NCBI RefSeq assembly: GCF_000262465.1
Contig: NZ_CM001489.1
Span: forward strand, 5,521,067 to 5,585,066
From: Frankia sp. QA3
Lineage (GTDB): Bacteria; Actinomycetota; Actinomycetes; Frankiales; Frankiaceae
Direction: 5' to 3'
DNA length: 64,000 nt
Positions 32,840 to 41,909 of the stretch are shown here, in pieces. The translations under genes were made by a program, and so were the position numbers. Each line of letters opens with the position of its first letter. Within the stretch, counting starts at the first letter, position 1. Below the pieces are notes generated by a model. It ran no database searches and had not been told where the DNA came from. It saw nothing but the letters and a program-made list of their open reading frames with translations.

Positions 32840-34288
32840 GTGACGCAGCGACAGTTCCGGCTCCCTGACCTGGGCGAGGGTCTGACCGACGCGGACATCG
32901 TCCGATGGCTCGTCCAGGTCGGCGACTCCGTCACGGTGAACCAGCCGCTCGTGGAGGTGGAGACCGCCAAGGCGGTGGTCGAGATCCCAAGCCCGTTCGC
33001 CGGGGTCCTGGTCGAGATCCATGGCGAAGAGGGCAGCGCCCTGGCCGTGGGCGCCCCGCTGCTGACGATCCGGACGGCCGACGCCGGGCAGCCGGACGGT
33101 GAGCCCGCGGACGCGGCCCCGGCCCTGCCAACGGCCGCCCCCGGGCCCGGCGACGGCCCGGCGGGCAACCGCCGGCTGCCGGCCTCCCGCGACGGCGGTG
33201 GCGGCGGCGGTGAGCGCACGCCGGTACTCGTCGGCTACGGGCCGCGCCAGGGCCAGCCGCGTCGACGCAGTCCCCGCCGCCCGCCCGCCCCGGGGCCCGC
33301 CCGCGGGAACGGACCGGGGCGGGCGGGCGGCGCGGTGCTCGCCAAGCCGCCCGTCCGTAAGCTGGCTCGCGACCTCGGCGTGGATCTCGCCGGGATCGCC
33401 GGCACCGGCCCGGACGGCACGATCAGCCGGGACGACGTCCAGGCCGCCGTGCGCACCGCCGCCCGGGCGATGCCCGCCGCGACCCCGGCGGCGCAGCCAA
33501 CCGCGCCGGACGCGGCGCCGCCCGGCCCCCGGCGGGTCGGCGCGGTCCCGGCCGACGCGGCCTTCTCCCCCGCGACCGGGGCCTGGCACGTGCCCGTCAC
33601 CGGGGTGCGGCGGTCGATGGCGCAGGCCATGGTCGCGAGCGTCGCCGCCGCGCCGCACGTCACCGAGTTCCTCAGCGTCGACGTGACCGCCACCATGGCC
33701 GCACGCGACCGTGTGGCGGCGCTGCCCGAATTCGCCGACATCAAGGTCACACCGCTGCTTTTCGTCGCCAAGGCCCTGCTCGTCGCCGCGCGCCGGCATC
33801 CGATGATCAATTCTCGTTGGATCGAGGACGGTGGCGCGGGCCGGGCGGAGATCCAGGTTCTCGACCGGGTGAACCTGGGCATCGCCGTGGCGGGGCCGCG
33901 CGGGCTCGTCGTGCCGAACATCCCCGACGCGGGCCGGCTCGATCTCGTCGGCCTCGCGCGGGCGCTGGCGGGGCTCACCGGGTCGGCCCGGGCGGACCGG
34001 CTCGACCCGGCGAATCTTCGCGGCGGGACCATCACCATCACCAACGTGGGGGTGCTCGGCGTCGACGTCGGAACGCCGATCCTGAACCCGCCCGAGGCCG
34101 CCATACTTGCTCTGGGTTCGATCCGTCCGACGCCCTGGGTACATGACGGTCAGCTCACGGTGCGTACGGTGGTGCAGCTCGCCCTGTCCTTCGATCACCG
34201 CATCGTGGACGGGGAACTGGGTGCCGCGGTGCTCGCGGACGTGGGCGCAGTGCTGACGGATCCCACGCTCGCCCTCGCCTGGTCGTGA
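32840..34288 (+). CDS. Dihydrolipoyl acyltransferase E2
   Basis: Core acyltransferase of the complex. Lipoyl domain at the N-terminus with the lipoylated Lys in VEVETAKAVVEIPSPFAG; a Pro/Arg/Gly linker; the peripheral E3-binding domain (VRKLARDLGVDLAGIAGTGPDGTISRDDV); and the catalytic domain ending with the active-site HRIVDG in LSFDHRIVDGELGA. 482 aa is normal for a single-lipoyl E2. No E3 (lipoamide dehydrogenase) gene follows, so E3 must come from another locus. Confidence 0.94.
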   Translation: MTQRQFRLPDLGEGLTDADIVRWLVQVGDSVTVNQPLVEVETAKAVVEIPSPFAGVLVEIHGEEGSALAVGAPLLTIRTADAGQPDGEPADAAPALPTAAPGPGDGPAGNRRLPASRDGGGGGGERTPVLVGYGPRQGQPRRRSPRRPPAPGPARGNGPGRAGGAVLAKPPVRKLARDLGVDLAGIAGTGPDGTISRDDVQAAVRTAARAMPAATPAAQPTAPDAAPPGPRRVGAVPADAAFSPATGAWHVPVTGVRRSMAQAMVASVAAAPHVTEFLSVDVTATMAARDRVAALPEFADIKVTPLLFVAKALLVAARRHPMINSRWIEDGGAGRAEIQVLDRVNLGIAVAGPRGLVVPNIPDAGRLDLVGLARALAGLTGSARADRLDPANLRGGTITITNVGVLGVDVGTPILNPPEAAILALGSIRPTPWVHDGQLTVRTVVQLALSFDHRIVDGELGAAVLADVGAVLTDPTLALAWS

Positions 34289-34408
34289 TCGACTCATCGG
34301 ATCCACCAGCTCGCCACAAAGCACGCGAGAGGGGCGCACAACGGCGCACAGTCGGCCCCCTGGTACGGTTGCGCCTCTGACCGGCTTCCGGCACAAAGAG
34401 GTGGAACC

Positions 34409-34645
34409 ATGACGCGAGTGGAGGCACTTCAGGCCGCGGACGAGTTCGTCGCCAAGGTTCTGACCTCCGCCAACTCCAGCGGCCGGTTCACCGGCACGCT
34501 GAACCTGGCCGAACGGGTAGACCTCACCCTCCGGGTGGCCCGGTTCCTCCTGGAGGGGCAGTCCTCCTCGGACACCGACGACCTGCTGAAGCGGGACATG
34601 CGCAACGAACTGGACCAGGCCTTCCCGCCGCTGCGCACGTCCTGA
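34409..34645 (+). CDS. Small hypothetical protein, 78 aa
   Basis: Begins MTRVEALQAADEFVAKVLTSANSSGRFTGTLNLAERVDLTLRVARFLLEG. Predicted mostly helical and acidic, with no signal or membrane segment. AAAGAGG lies eight bases upstream of the ATG, and the codon bias fits a real gene. Family not recognised. Confidence 0.6.
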   Translation: MTRVEALQAADEFVAKVLTSANSSGRFTGTLNLAERVDLTLRVARFLLEGQSSSDTDDLLKRDMRNELDQAFPPLRTS

Positions 34646-34755
34646 CGCCGACCCCGGACGAACAAGCCGCCCGGACCGGTCTCCCGAGCCCGGATCACGG
34701 GCCGTTGGGGAACCGGGCCAGGCGGCGGACGGACGGACCGGTAGGAGATCAGAGC

Positions 34756-35148
34756 TCACCGCCGCGACGCGGGACGCTCCTCGTTGCCGACGTGCACGAC
34801 CGGCTGCGGCTCGGGGTCCGTCTCCGGGTGGCGCGAGGAGTTCAGCTTGCGGTCCTCCTCGGGTGTGAGGTCCGGCTCACGCCGACGCGGCGCCTCGTAG
34901 GGAGTGACGGGGTCGACGAGGACCGTGTCGTCCATCGAGATGGGAGTGGGCACGCCACTCTCCACGGACTCCTCGACGATCTTCCGGCGCCACTGGTTCT
35001 GGTACAGCGTGATGCCGAGACCGATGGCGCTGACCAGCATCATGATGAGGCCCACCATGTCGAGGTCGAGCCCGGAGGGATCGGAGCGGACGGCGAAGGC
35101 GAGGATGGCGCCGAGGGCGAAGAAGGTGAGGCTCAACGGGATTCCCAT
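34756..35148 (-). CDS. DUF6458-like small membrane protein
   Basis: Two membrane helices at the N-terminus: LSLTFFALGAILAFAV and VGLIMMLVSAIGLGITLYQ, joined by a loop with GLDLDMVGLI, the pattern of the actinobacterial DUF6458 family. The C-terminal 80 residues are charged and cytoplasmic. The ATG at 35148 gives the family start MGIPLSLTFFALG; a longer frame begins at 35178. Function unknown. Confidence 0.72.
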   Translation of the reverse strand: MGIPLSLTFFALGAILAFAVRSDPSGLDLDMVGLIMMLVSAIGLGITLYQNQWRRKIVEESVESGVPTPISMDDTVLVDPVTPYEAPRRREPDLTPEEDRKLNSSRHPETDPEPQPVVHVGNEERPASRR

Positions 35149-35259
35149 GCCCGCCCATCTACCCTCGGATCCGCCCAATACAACCCCGCCGGGACGGCAA
35201 TTGCCACGGACCGCGCGAGGCCTCCCGCGATCCGTGGCAACCCGTGTGGATCATCGGGG

Positions 35260-37095
35260 TCAGAACGCCTCCTCCGAGAGCTCCATGAGCCCGAGCCCGG
35301 TCGACTCGACCACGGCCCGGCGCGCCTTCAGCTCGGGCAGCACGTTCGCCGCAAACCAGCGGCCCGCGGCCACCTTGCCCTGGTAGAAGGCCGTGTCCCG
35401 GCCGGGGCCGGTGGCCGACTCGTCGAGGGCACGCACCGCCGCCTCCGCGCCCCGCAACAGCAGCCAGCCGACGAGAACGTCGCCGAGACTGAGCAGCAGG
35501 CGGGTGGAGTTCAGGCCGACCTTGTAGACCTGCCGGGCGTCCTCGGCGGCGTTGGTGAGGTAGCCGACCATCGAACCCACCATCGCCTGGACGTCGTCCA
35601 GCGCGGCCCCCAGCGCCTCCCGCTCGTACTGCAGCGCGCCGTTGCCGGTCTCCGCCTTCACGAAGGTCTGGATCTCCCCCAGCACGGCGGTCAGTGCCTG
35701 CCCGCGATCCCGGACGATCTTCCGGAAGAACAGGTCCTGGCCCTGGATCGACGTGGTGCCCTCGTAGAGGGTATCGATCTTGGCGTCCCGGACGTACTGC
35801 TCGATCGGATAGTCCTGTAGGTAGCCGGAACCGCCGAGGACCTGCAACGAGGTCGAGAGCAGCTCGTAGGACCGTTCGGAGCCGACCCCCTTGACGATCG
35901 GCAGCAGCAGGTCGTTGATCCGGATCGCGAGCTCGTCGGTCTCGCCGCGCGCCGCCGCCTGCGCCACCCGGTCCTGGAACGTCGCGGTGTACAGCACCAG
36001 CGAACGCATGCCCTCGGCGTACGCCTTCTGCAGCATGAGCATCCGGCGGACGTCGGGATGGTTGATGATCGCTACCCGGGGCGCGGACTTGTCGGTGGAC
36101 CGGGTGAGGTCGGCGCCCTGCACCCGGGTACGGGCGAAGTCGAGCGCGTTGAGGTAGCCGGAGGACAGGGTGGCGATGGCCTTCGTGCCGACCATCATCC
36201 GGGCGTACTCGATGACCTGGAACATCTGCGCGATGCCCTCGTGCACGTCGCCGACCAGCCAGCCGACCGCCGGGGTCCGCTCACCGAAACGCAGCTCACA
36301 GGTCGCGGAGACCTTCAGGCCCATCTTCTTCTCGATGTTGGTGACGTACACGCCGTTGCGCTCCCCGGGCGCTCCGGTCGCCGGATCCGGCATGAACTTC
36401 GGCACGACGAACATCGACAGGCCCTTGGTGCCCGCCGCGTGCCCCTCCGGCCGGGCCAGCACGAGGTGGAAGATGTTCTCCGGAACATCCCAGTCGCCGC
36501 TGGTGATGAACCGCTTCACGCCCTCGATGTGCCAGGTCCCGTCGGGCTGCTCGACCGCCCGGGTCCGCCCGGCGCCGACGTCGGAGCCGGCGTCGGGCTC
36601 GGTGAGCACCATCGTCGCGCCCCAGTGCCGCTCGATGGCGAAGCTGGCGAGCGTGCGCTGCCACTCGTTGCCCAGCCGATGCAGGATCGCCGCGAAGGTC
36701 GGGCCGGCCATGTACATGAACACGGCCGGGTTCGCCCCGAGCAGCAGCTCGGCGGCGGCCCAGGCGACGGTCGGCGAGGCGCCGAGCCCGCCGAGGTCCG
36801 TCGGGACGAACAGCCGCCACCACTCGCCGTCCTGGACTGCCTGGTAGGAGCGCTTGAAGGACTCGGGCAGGGTGACCGAGCCGGTGGCCGGGTCGAGCGT
36901 CGGCGGGTTGCGGTCGGCGTCGGCGAACGACTCCGCGACGGGGCCGGCGGCCAGGTGCTCCAGCTCGGCGAGCACCTCGTGCGCGGTCTCGGCATCCATC
37001 TCCTCGAACGGAGCGACACCGAGCGTGCGGTCGACTCCGAACACCTCGAACAGGTTGAACTCGAGATCGCGCAGGTTGCTCCGGTAGTGGCCCAT
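35260..37095 (-). CDS. FadE5-like acyl-CoA dehydrogenase
   Basis: Flavin acyl-CoA dehydrogenase starting MGHYRSNLRDLEFNLFEVFGVDRTLG, closely matching the mycobacterial FadE5 start, and the same length (611 aa). Motifs: WGATMVLTEPDAGSDVGAGRTRA (FAD/substrate), HIEGVKRFITSGD, GLKVSATCELRFGE, LGGSGYLQDYPIEQYVRDAKIDTLYEGTTSIQGQDL with the catalytic Glu in YEGTT. FadE5 oxidises long- and medium-chain acyl-CoAs in beta-oxidation. The ATG at 37095 has AAAGGAG six bases upstream. It is divergent from the patatin-like gene, with two palindromes between that look like operators. Confidence 0.93.
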   Translation of the reverse strand: MGHYRSNLRDLEFNLFEVFGVDRTLGVAPFEEMDAETAHEVLAELEHLAAGPVAESFADADRNPPTLDPATGSVTLPESFKRSYQAVQDGEWWRLFVPTDLGGLGASPTVAWAAAELLLGANPAVFMYMAGPTFAAILHRLGNEWQRTLASFAIERHWGATMVLTEPDAGSDVGAGRTRAVEQPDGTWHIEGVKRFITSGDWDVPENIFHLVLARPEGHAAGTKGLSMFVVPKFMPDPATGAPGERNGVYVTNIEKKMGLKVSATCELRFGERTPAVGWLVGDVHEGIAQMFQVIEYARMMVGTKAIATLSSGYLNALDFARTRVQGADLTRSTDKSAPRVAIINHPDVRRMLMLQKAYAEGMRSLVLYTATFQDRVAQAAARGETDELAIRINDLLLPIVKGVGSERSYELLSTSLQVLGGSGYLQDYPIEQYVRDAKIDTLYEGTTSIQGQDLFFRKIVRDRGQALTAVLGEIQTFVKAETGNGALQYEREALGAALDDVQAMVGSMVGYLTNAAEDARQVYKVGLNSTRLLLSLGDVLVGWLLLRGAEAAVRALDESATGPGRDTAFYQGKVAAGRWFAANVLPELKARRAVVESTGLGLMELSEEAF

Positions 37096-37149
37096 GAACG
37101 GCTCCTTTCCGGGAGCGCCGGGCGGCGCGCACGGCCGGGACCGGCTTGC

Positions 37150-37187
37150 TACTCGTGAGTACGGTGTTCCCATGCTACCCATGAGTA
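37150..37187. promoter_or_regulatory. Twin palindromes between fadE5-like and patatin-like genes
   Basis: TACTCGTGAGTA (37150-37161) and TACCCATGAGTA (37176-37187) are near-palindromes sharing TACYCRTGAGTA, spaced 26 bases start to start. They sit 55 and 76 bases from the two divergent start codons. The layout suits a TetR-type lipid-responsive repressor controlling both genes; the regulator is not in the window. Confidence 0.5.
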
Positions 37188-37262
37188 ACCCGTTGACAAG
37201 TGGGGCGGCGCAGTAGGAAAACTCGCCGACCGGCACCGACCGCGACGAGTACGGATCGGGCG

Positions 37263-40200
37263 ATGTCCGGCACGTCTACCCTTGCCACCATGCGTGACGA
37301 GGCGACCCAGGAAGTGCGGCTTGCGGTCGTCATGACCGGCGGTGCCAGCCTCGCCGTGTGGATGGGCGGGGTCGCCACCGAGATCAACCTGGCCACCAGC
37401 CCCGGGCGCACCCGCGCCGACGATGCCGACGCCGCGGTCGCCGCCCGATACGCGCGGCTCGCGGCCATTCTCGACGTCGAGCTCAGCGTGGACGTGCTCG
37501 CCGGGGCGTCCGCCGGCGGGATCAACGCGACCATGCTCGGCTTCGCGAACGCCCGTCACGGCGACCTCGCCCCGCTGCGCGAGCTCTGGCTGTCGCTGGG
37601 CTCGCTCGACACGCTCCTGCGCACCCCGGACGAGAAGGCGTACCCCTCGCTGCTGCGGGGGGACGCCGCCGTGCTGCCCGCCCTGCACACCGCCCTCGGC
37701 GCCGTGGCCGGGACGACCGCGCCGGACGGATCCGCCACCGCCCGCCCGACCTCGGTGTTCGTCACGACGACGATCCTGCGGGGAGAGGTCGCCGAACACA
37801 CCGACTCCCTCGGCGGCACGATGTACGACGTCGACTACCGCGGCCTGTTCGTGTTCGGCACGCCGGACCTCACCGATCCCGCGGCGATTCCCCGCCTGGC
37901 CCTCTCCGCCCGGGCCAGCTCCGCGTTCCCGGGCGCGTTCGAGCCGGCCTACGTGCCGGTCGGTCACGCCCTCGACGACGCCCATCCGGACATGGCGCGT
38001 TACGTCAACGCCGCCCGTTCCTTCCACGCCTCCGACGGCGGGATCCTCGTCAACCGGCCGATCGGGCCGGCGCTGGCGGCCATCTTCGACCGCCCCGCCG
38101 AACGCCAGGTTCGCCGAGTGCTCACCTACGTCGTGCCCTCCCCCCGACCGACCCTGTCGGCGCTCGACGCGCAGCCCCCAGGAACATCCCAGCCCTCAGG
38201 AACATCCCAGCCCTCAGGAACATCCCAGCCCTCAGGAACATCCCAGCCCTCAGGGACATCCCAGCCCCCCGGAACACCTCAGCCCCCCGGCTCAAGCCAG
38301 TCCCCCGGCTCAAGCCGGACGCGCGGGACCCGACTGTTGCGCGGAGCACGGCCGTTGCGCGGAGCACGGCGCGAGCCGGGGCGGGCAGCCGACACGCCAC
38401 CGCCACCGCCGCCATTGCCACCGCCACCGGTGAGCAGCACCCTGTTCGGGGCGCTCGGCGCTGCGCTGAACCAGTCGATCGGCACGGACCTCGCCGCGCT
38501 GCGCGAGCACAACGGCGCCGTCCGCGGTGCCCGGGCTGGCCGGCGGCGTCTGCTGCGCCTCGCCCCGGCGGGCACGGCCCGACTGGCCGACGACAGCGTC
38601 TACGACGCCTACCGACGCGGGCTGGCCGAACAGGTCGCGGCGCCGGTCATCGAGGCGCTGCTGCGCGTGCTCACCGACCGCTCGGACCTGCCCCACCCGC
38701 CGGACGCCGACGCGGTGCGCACCGACGCGGCGGGCCGCGCCCGGATGACCAACGCCGCCGTCGCCGCCGTCCTGGAGACGTTGCCCGGCCGGCTGCCGGG
38801 CGTCGGGGACCTCGACGAGCTGTGGCGACTCGGCCAGCCCGCCCTCGACGGCGTCCGGGGAATCCTCATCTCAATGATCAACGAGGGATACGTGCTGTGC
38901 CCCGAGCCGGTCGAACGGGCCCGCCTCGCCCGGCTCGCCGCCGCCGTGCACGACGCCGCCCTGGCCGCAACCGGCGGCCCGCCCCAGTCGCCCGGATCCG
39001 GGTCCGGACGCGGGTGCGCAGCCGGGTCGGGAACCGCCGGCGCGCGCGGGCCGGCATCGCTCTACACCTCGTCGCCGCGGCCGGGTGTGTTCACGACGGT
39101 CAGCGAGACCCTCGCCGCGATGCCCGGGGCCCCGCTGCTCGACGTCCTCGGGGAGGCGACCCGCCGGTGGCTGCGCGCCGATCCGGCGGGGGCAGCGGGT
39201 CCGGCGAGTCCGGCGCAGCCGGGGTCCGGTTGGGCGTCCCTCCCTGCAGTCGTCGGGGAGCTGCGCGGTGAGATCGCCGCCCTCGTCCGCCGCTGGACCC
39301 CGCCCACACCGCCCCCCGCCGGGCCCGGCATCCGGCCGGCGGGGCTCAGCGTCGGGCAGCGCCGGGCCCTCGCCGCCCGCACGCTCACCGACTTCGTCCA
39401 CTACCTGCCGACGGCCGGTGCGGACGCCCTGATCGCCCTGCTCGACCTGCACCTGGTCGAACGCGCCACGACCGGGGGCGTGCTCGACCAGCCGGTCGAG
39501 CTCGTCCAGATCAGCGCCGACCTCCCCACCGCCCTCGACCCCGCCCGCCGCCGGGCCGAAGACAAGGTCACGGGCCTGCAACTGGGCAACTTCGGCGCCT
39601 TCGCGAAGTCCTCCTGGCGGGCCAACGACTGGATGTGGGGGCGGCTCGACGGTGCCGGCTGGCTCGTGCGCATCCTGCTCGACCCGCGCCGGCTGGTGCT
39701 GCGGCGGGACCTCGCCGTCCCTACCGGTCCCCCGGCCGGCCCAGGCGGCGCGACCGCCGCGGGTCGGGTCGCCGGTACCGCGGCGCTGGCCCGACGGGGC
39801 TGGCTGGTCGCGCTCGTCGACGACCTCGCCGAGGTCGCGGGCACCCCCGCCCCGCGGGAGGCACTCGACGAACTCGCCTTCCTCACCGATTCGGACGCGC
39901 CGGTGCCGCCGAGCCTGCCGGTCACGGCCACCTGGGTGGCGGCCGGCATCCAGCGGGACATCGCCGCCAAGGAACTCGTCGGCCTCGCCCGGGCCGTCCG
40001 TCAGGACAACGACTCCGGCCTCGATCCGCGCCCCACCACCGACTTCCTCGCCGCCGTCGACCGCGCCCTCGCCCCCGAGCCACCCAGCGCCCCGCCGCCC
40101 ACCGTCCCGCCGCCCGACGCCACCCCGCCACTCAACGCCACCCCGCCACTCAACGCCACCCCGCCGACCGGCGCCTCCGCCGGGGCGGAGGTGATCTCGC

Positions 40201-40958
40201 TGGCAGCGGCCGCGGCCACCCGGGTCGCGGCATCGCAGCGGGCCGCGGGGGCACCGGCGGCCACGGACGAGCCACCCGGCCCAGCGCGGCCGCCCGGCCC
40301 GCCGCAGCCGCCGGGTCTCAGCGGGGTGCCGGTGGCGCCGGGGATGCTGGCGCCACGGGCCGTGGACGACGTGCTGCGGGCCTGCCTCGTCCCGGCGGAA
40401 CGCATCACCGATCCGGCGCAGGGCCCGATCCTCGTCACCGCGCTGGCCCAGATCGTCGCCGTGGTCACCGCCTGGGTGGCCTCGATGCGGATCCTGCCGC
40501 GGCCCGCGCGGCCGGCGGCGTTCGTGGTGCGCACGGCGACGCGGCTGGCCTACGAGCTGGTCCGGGACGTGTCCCACGGCCGGCGGCGGGTGGTGATCGG
40601 CCTGGGGGCGGCGCTGGTGGTCCTGGGGGTGGCCGGTGGACTGCTCAGCTCCGGGGTGGTGGGTGGGCTCGGCATCCTCGTGGCCCTGCTCGGGCTGCTG
40701 GTGACCGGCCTGACCAGCTGGCGACGGGTGCCCGGCGGGCTGGCCGTGCTGGCCGCCGGCCTGATCGCGGTGATCGCGGCGGCCGGGGTGTTCCCGGTAC
40801 TGCACGACTGGCTGTTCGACTGGCTGGGCGACGACGCCGTGCCCTACCTCGCCGACCATCCCTGGGCGTGGGCGACCGTGTTCGGCGCGCTCGTGCTGCC
40901 CGGTGCCTGGTCGCTCGCCGAGGCCCTCACCACCCGCCGAGCCCGCCGCCGGGGCTGA
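37263..40958 (+). CDS. Large patatin-like lipid hydrolase with C-terminal membrane domain
   Basis: Patatin-related protein (TIGR03607/DUF3376 type), about 1230 aa. The hydrolase domain has the oxyanion region VVMTGGASLAVWMGGVA, the nucleophile GASAGGIN and the catalytic Asp in ASDGGILVNRPIG. A middle region holds Pro/Ser/Thr-rich repeats, then a long helical part and, near the C-terminus, three or four membrane helices (VVIGLGAALVVLGVAGGLL, LGILVALLGLLVTGL, LAVLAAGLIAVIAAAGVF and a final one). Likely a membrane-associated lipid acyl hydrolase; substrate unknown. It is divergent from the FadE5-like gene, which fits fatty-acid release and degradation. ATG 37290 is an alternative start. Confidence 0.85.
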   Translation: MSGTSTLATMRDEATQEVRLAVVMTGGASLAVWMGGVATEINLATSPGRTRADDADAAVAARYARLAAILDVELSVDVLAGASAGGINATMLGFANARHGDLAPLRELWLSLGSLDTLLRTPDEKAYPSLLRGDAAVLPALHTALGAVAGTTAPDGSATARPTSVFVTTTILRGEVAEHTDSLGGTMYDVDYRGLFVFGTPDLTDPAAIPRLALSARASSAFPGAFEPAYVPVGHALDDAHPDMARYVNAARSFHASDGGILVNRPIGPALAAIFDRPAERQVRRVLTYVVPSPRPTLSALDAQPPGTSQPSGTSQPSGTSQPSGTSQPSGTSQPPGTPQPPGSSQSPGSSRTRGTRLLRGARPLRGARREPGRAADTPPPPPPLPPPPVSSTLFGALGAALNQSIGTDLAALREHNGAVRGARAGRRRLLRLAPAGTARLADDSVYDAYRRGLAEQVAAPVIEALLRVLTDRSDLPHPPDADAVRTDAAGRARMTNAAVAAVLETLPGRLPGVGDLDELWRLGQPALDGVRGILISMINEGYVLCPEPVERARLARLAAAVHDAALAATGGPPQSPGSGSGRGCAAGSGTAGARGPASLYTSSPRPGVFTTVSETLAAMPGAPLLDVLGEATRRWLRADPAGAAGPASPAQPGSGWASLPAVVGELRGEIAALVRRWTPPTPPPAGPGIRPAGLSVGQRRALAARTLTDFVHYLPTAGADALIALLDLHLVERATTGGVLDQPVELVQISADLPTALDPARRRAEDKVTGLQLGNFGAFAKSSWRANDWMWGRLDGAGWLVRILLDPRRLVLRRDLAVPTGPPAGPGGATAAGRVAGTAALARRGWLVALVDDLAEVAGTPAPREALDELAFLTDSDAPVPPSLPVTATWVAAGIQRDIAAKELVGLARAVRQDNDSGLDPRPTTDFLAAVDRALAPEPPSAPPPTVPPPDATPPLNATPPLNATPPTGASAGAEVISLAAAAATRVAASQRAAGAPAATDEPPGPARPPGPPQPPGLSGVPVAPGMLAPRAVDDVLRACLVPAERITDPAQGPILVTALAQIVAVVTAWVASMRILPRPARPAAFVVRTATRLAYELVRDVSHGRRRVVIGLGAALVVLGVAGGLLSSGVVGGLGILVALLGLLVTGLTSWRRVPGGLAVLAAGLIAVIAAAGVFPVLHDWLFDWLGDDAVPYLADHPWAWATVFGALVLPGAWSLAEALTTRRARRRG
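38175..38282. repeat. 18-nt tandem repeat in patatin-like gene
   Basis: Six copies of ccctcaggaacatcccag and close variants encode (PSGTSQ)n in the linker after the hydrolase domain. A second, shorter 18-nt repeat (gccaccccgccactcaac, 40119-40154) encodes ATPPLN units later in the same gene. Confidence 0.9.
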
Positions 40959-40983
40959 GCGCGAGCCCGGCGAGACCCGTCAC

Positions 40984-41832
40984 TCAGGAGACGTCCGACC
41001 AGCTCAACAAGCCGTTGGGGTCCCGCAGGCAGGACACCGGCCGGCCGGCGGAGTCCCGCAGGATCCGGCCGACGTCCGGCGGCTCGCACGACCCGCCCTC
41101 CTCCGGCGGCGCCTGGGCGGAGGACGTCGGCGGCTCGGTGGACCACCGGCCGCCGGCGACGGACATACCGCCGTCGTCTGGGACGCAGAACAGCACCAGG
41201 CCGTTGACGGCCGTCGCCGGGGTCTTGTTGCGGCCAGGCACGCACGCCTCGCCAAGGAACACCGCCGACGGCTGCGGGGTCGGCACCGCCGTGGCCGCGG
41301 CGCCCCCGCCGGCCCCGGTGCCGCCGCCGACCGCACCCGGCGCGGGGCTCGCTCCGGGAGCCGCCGGCGCCGCGCCGACACCCGACCCGGCCGAGCCCGC
41401 GGAACCAGACGAGCCCCCAGATCCCGAGGAGCCTCCCGAGCCCGAGGAGCCTCCCGAGCCCGAGGAGCCCGCGGACCCGGACGAGCCCGGCGAACCGCCG
41501 CCGGCCGCGGCGCGACCCCCGGCTGTGGCACCGTCCGGCGCGGTGCTCGCCGAGTCGGTGGCGCCCCCGGCGGCCGGCGGGGTCGCGGTGGGCGCAGCCG
41601 TCGCGCCCTGATCCGGCGGGAAGGGGCTGGCGGTGACCGAGGTGTCCGACCGGGCGGCCACGTTCTCACCCGACGAACCGGATTCCGAGCAGCCGACCAG
41701 AACCGCGAGCAGCAGCCCGCCCGCCATCGCCAGACCGAGCCGCCCGGGGCCCGAACGGGGGGGTGGCCGCTGGCCGTGCCTCGGACGCATGCGGGCGGAC
41801 CCGCGACGTCCCGGTGCCTGCGCACCACTCAC
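40984..41832 (-). CDS. Ser/Gly-repeat lipoprotein
   Basis: Secreted lipoprotein: hydrophobic stretch LGLAMAGGLLLAVLVGC with lipobox. A Thr/Ala/Pro-rich linker is followed by GSSGSGGSSGSGGSSGSG repeats (18-nt DNA repeats around 41424-41460). A C-terminal domain of about 90 residues has four Cys (EACVPG, LFCVPD, GSCEPP, VSCLRD) that probably form two disulfides. The start is the GTG at 41832: GGGAGG lies six bases before it. Family not recognised. Confidence 0.7.
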   Translation of the reverse strand: MSGAQAPGRRGSARMRPRHGQRPPPRSGPGRLGLAMAGGLLLAVLVGCSESGSSGENVAARSDTSVTASPFPPDQGATAAPTATPPAAGGATDSASTAPDGATAGGRAAAGGGSPGSSGSAGSSGSGGSSGSGGSSGSGGSSGSAGSAGSGVGAAPAAPGASPAPGAVGGGTGAGGGAAATAVPTPQPSAVFLGEACVPGRNKTPATAVNGLVLFCVPDDGGMSVAGGRWSTEPPTSSAQAPPEEGGSCEPPDVGRILRDSAGRPVSCLRDPNGLLSWSDVS

Positions 41833-41909
41833 GGCGTACCTCCCGTCGCAGGTCGGGAGCCGAGTCATACCCGGTTTCGGGCCCGGCCGACCAAGGCCCC
41901 CGGTCCAGC

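Noticed and set aside
38871..40859. Long minus-strand open frame over the patatin-like gene
   Set aside because: No family motifs, Gly/Arg-rich; the plus frame carries patatin and membrane domains.
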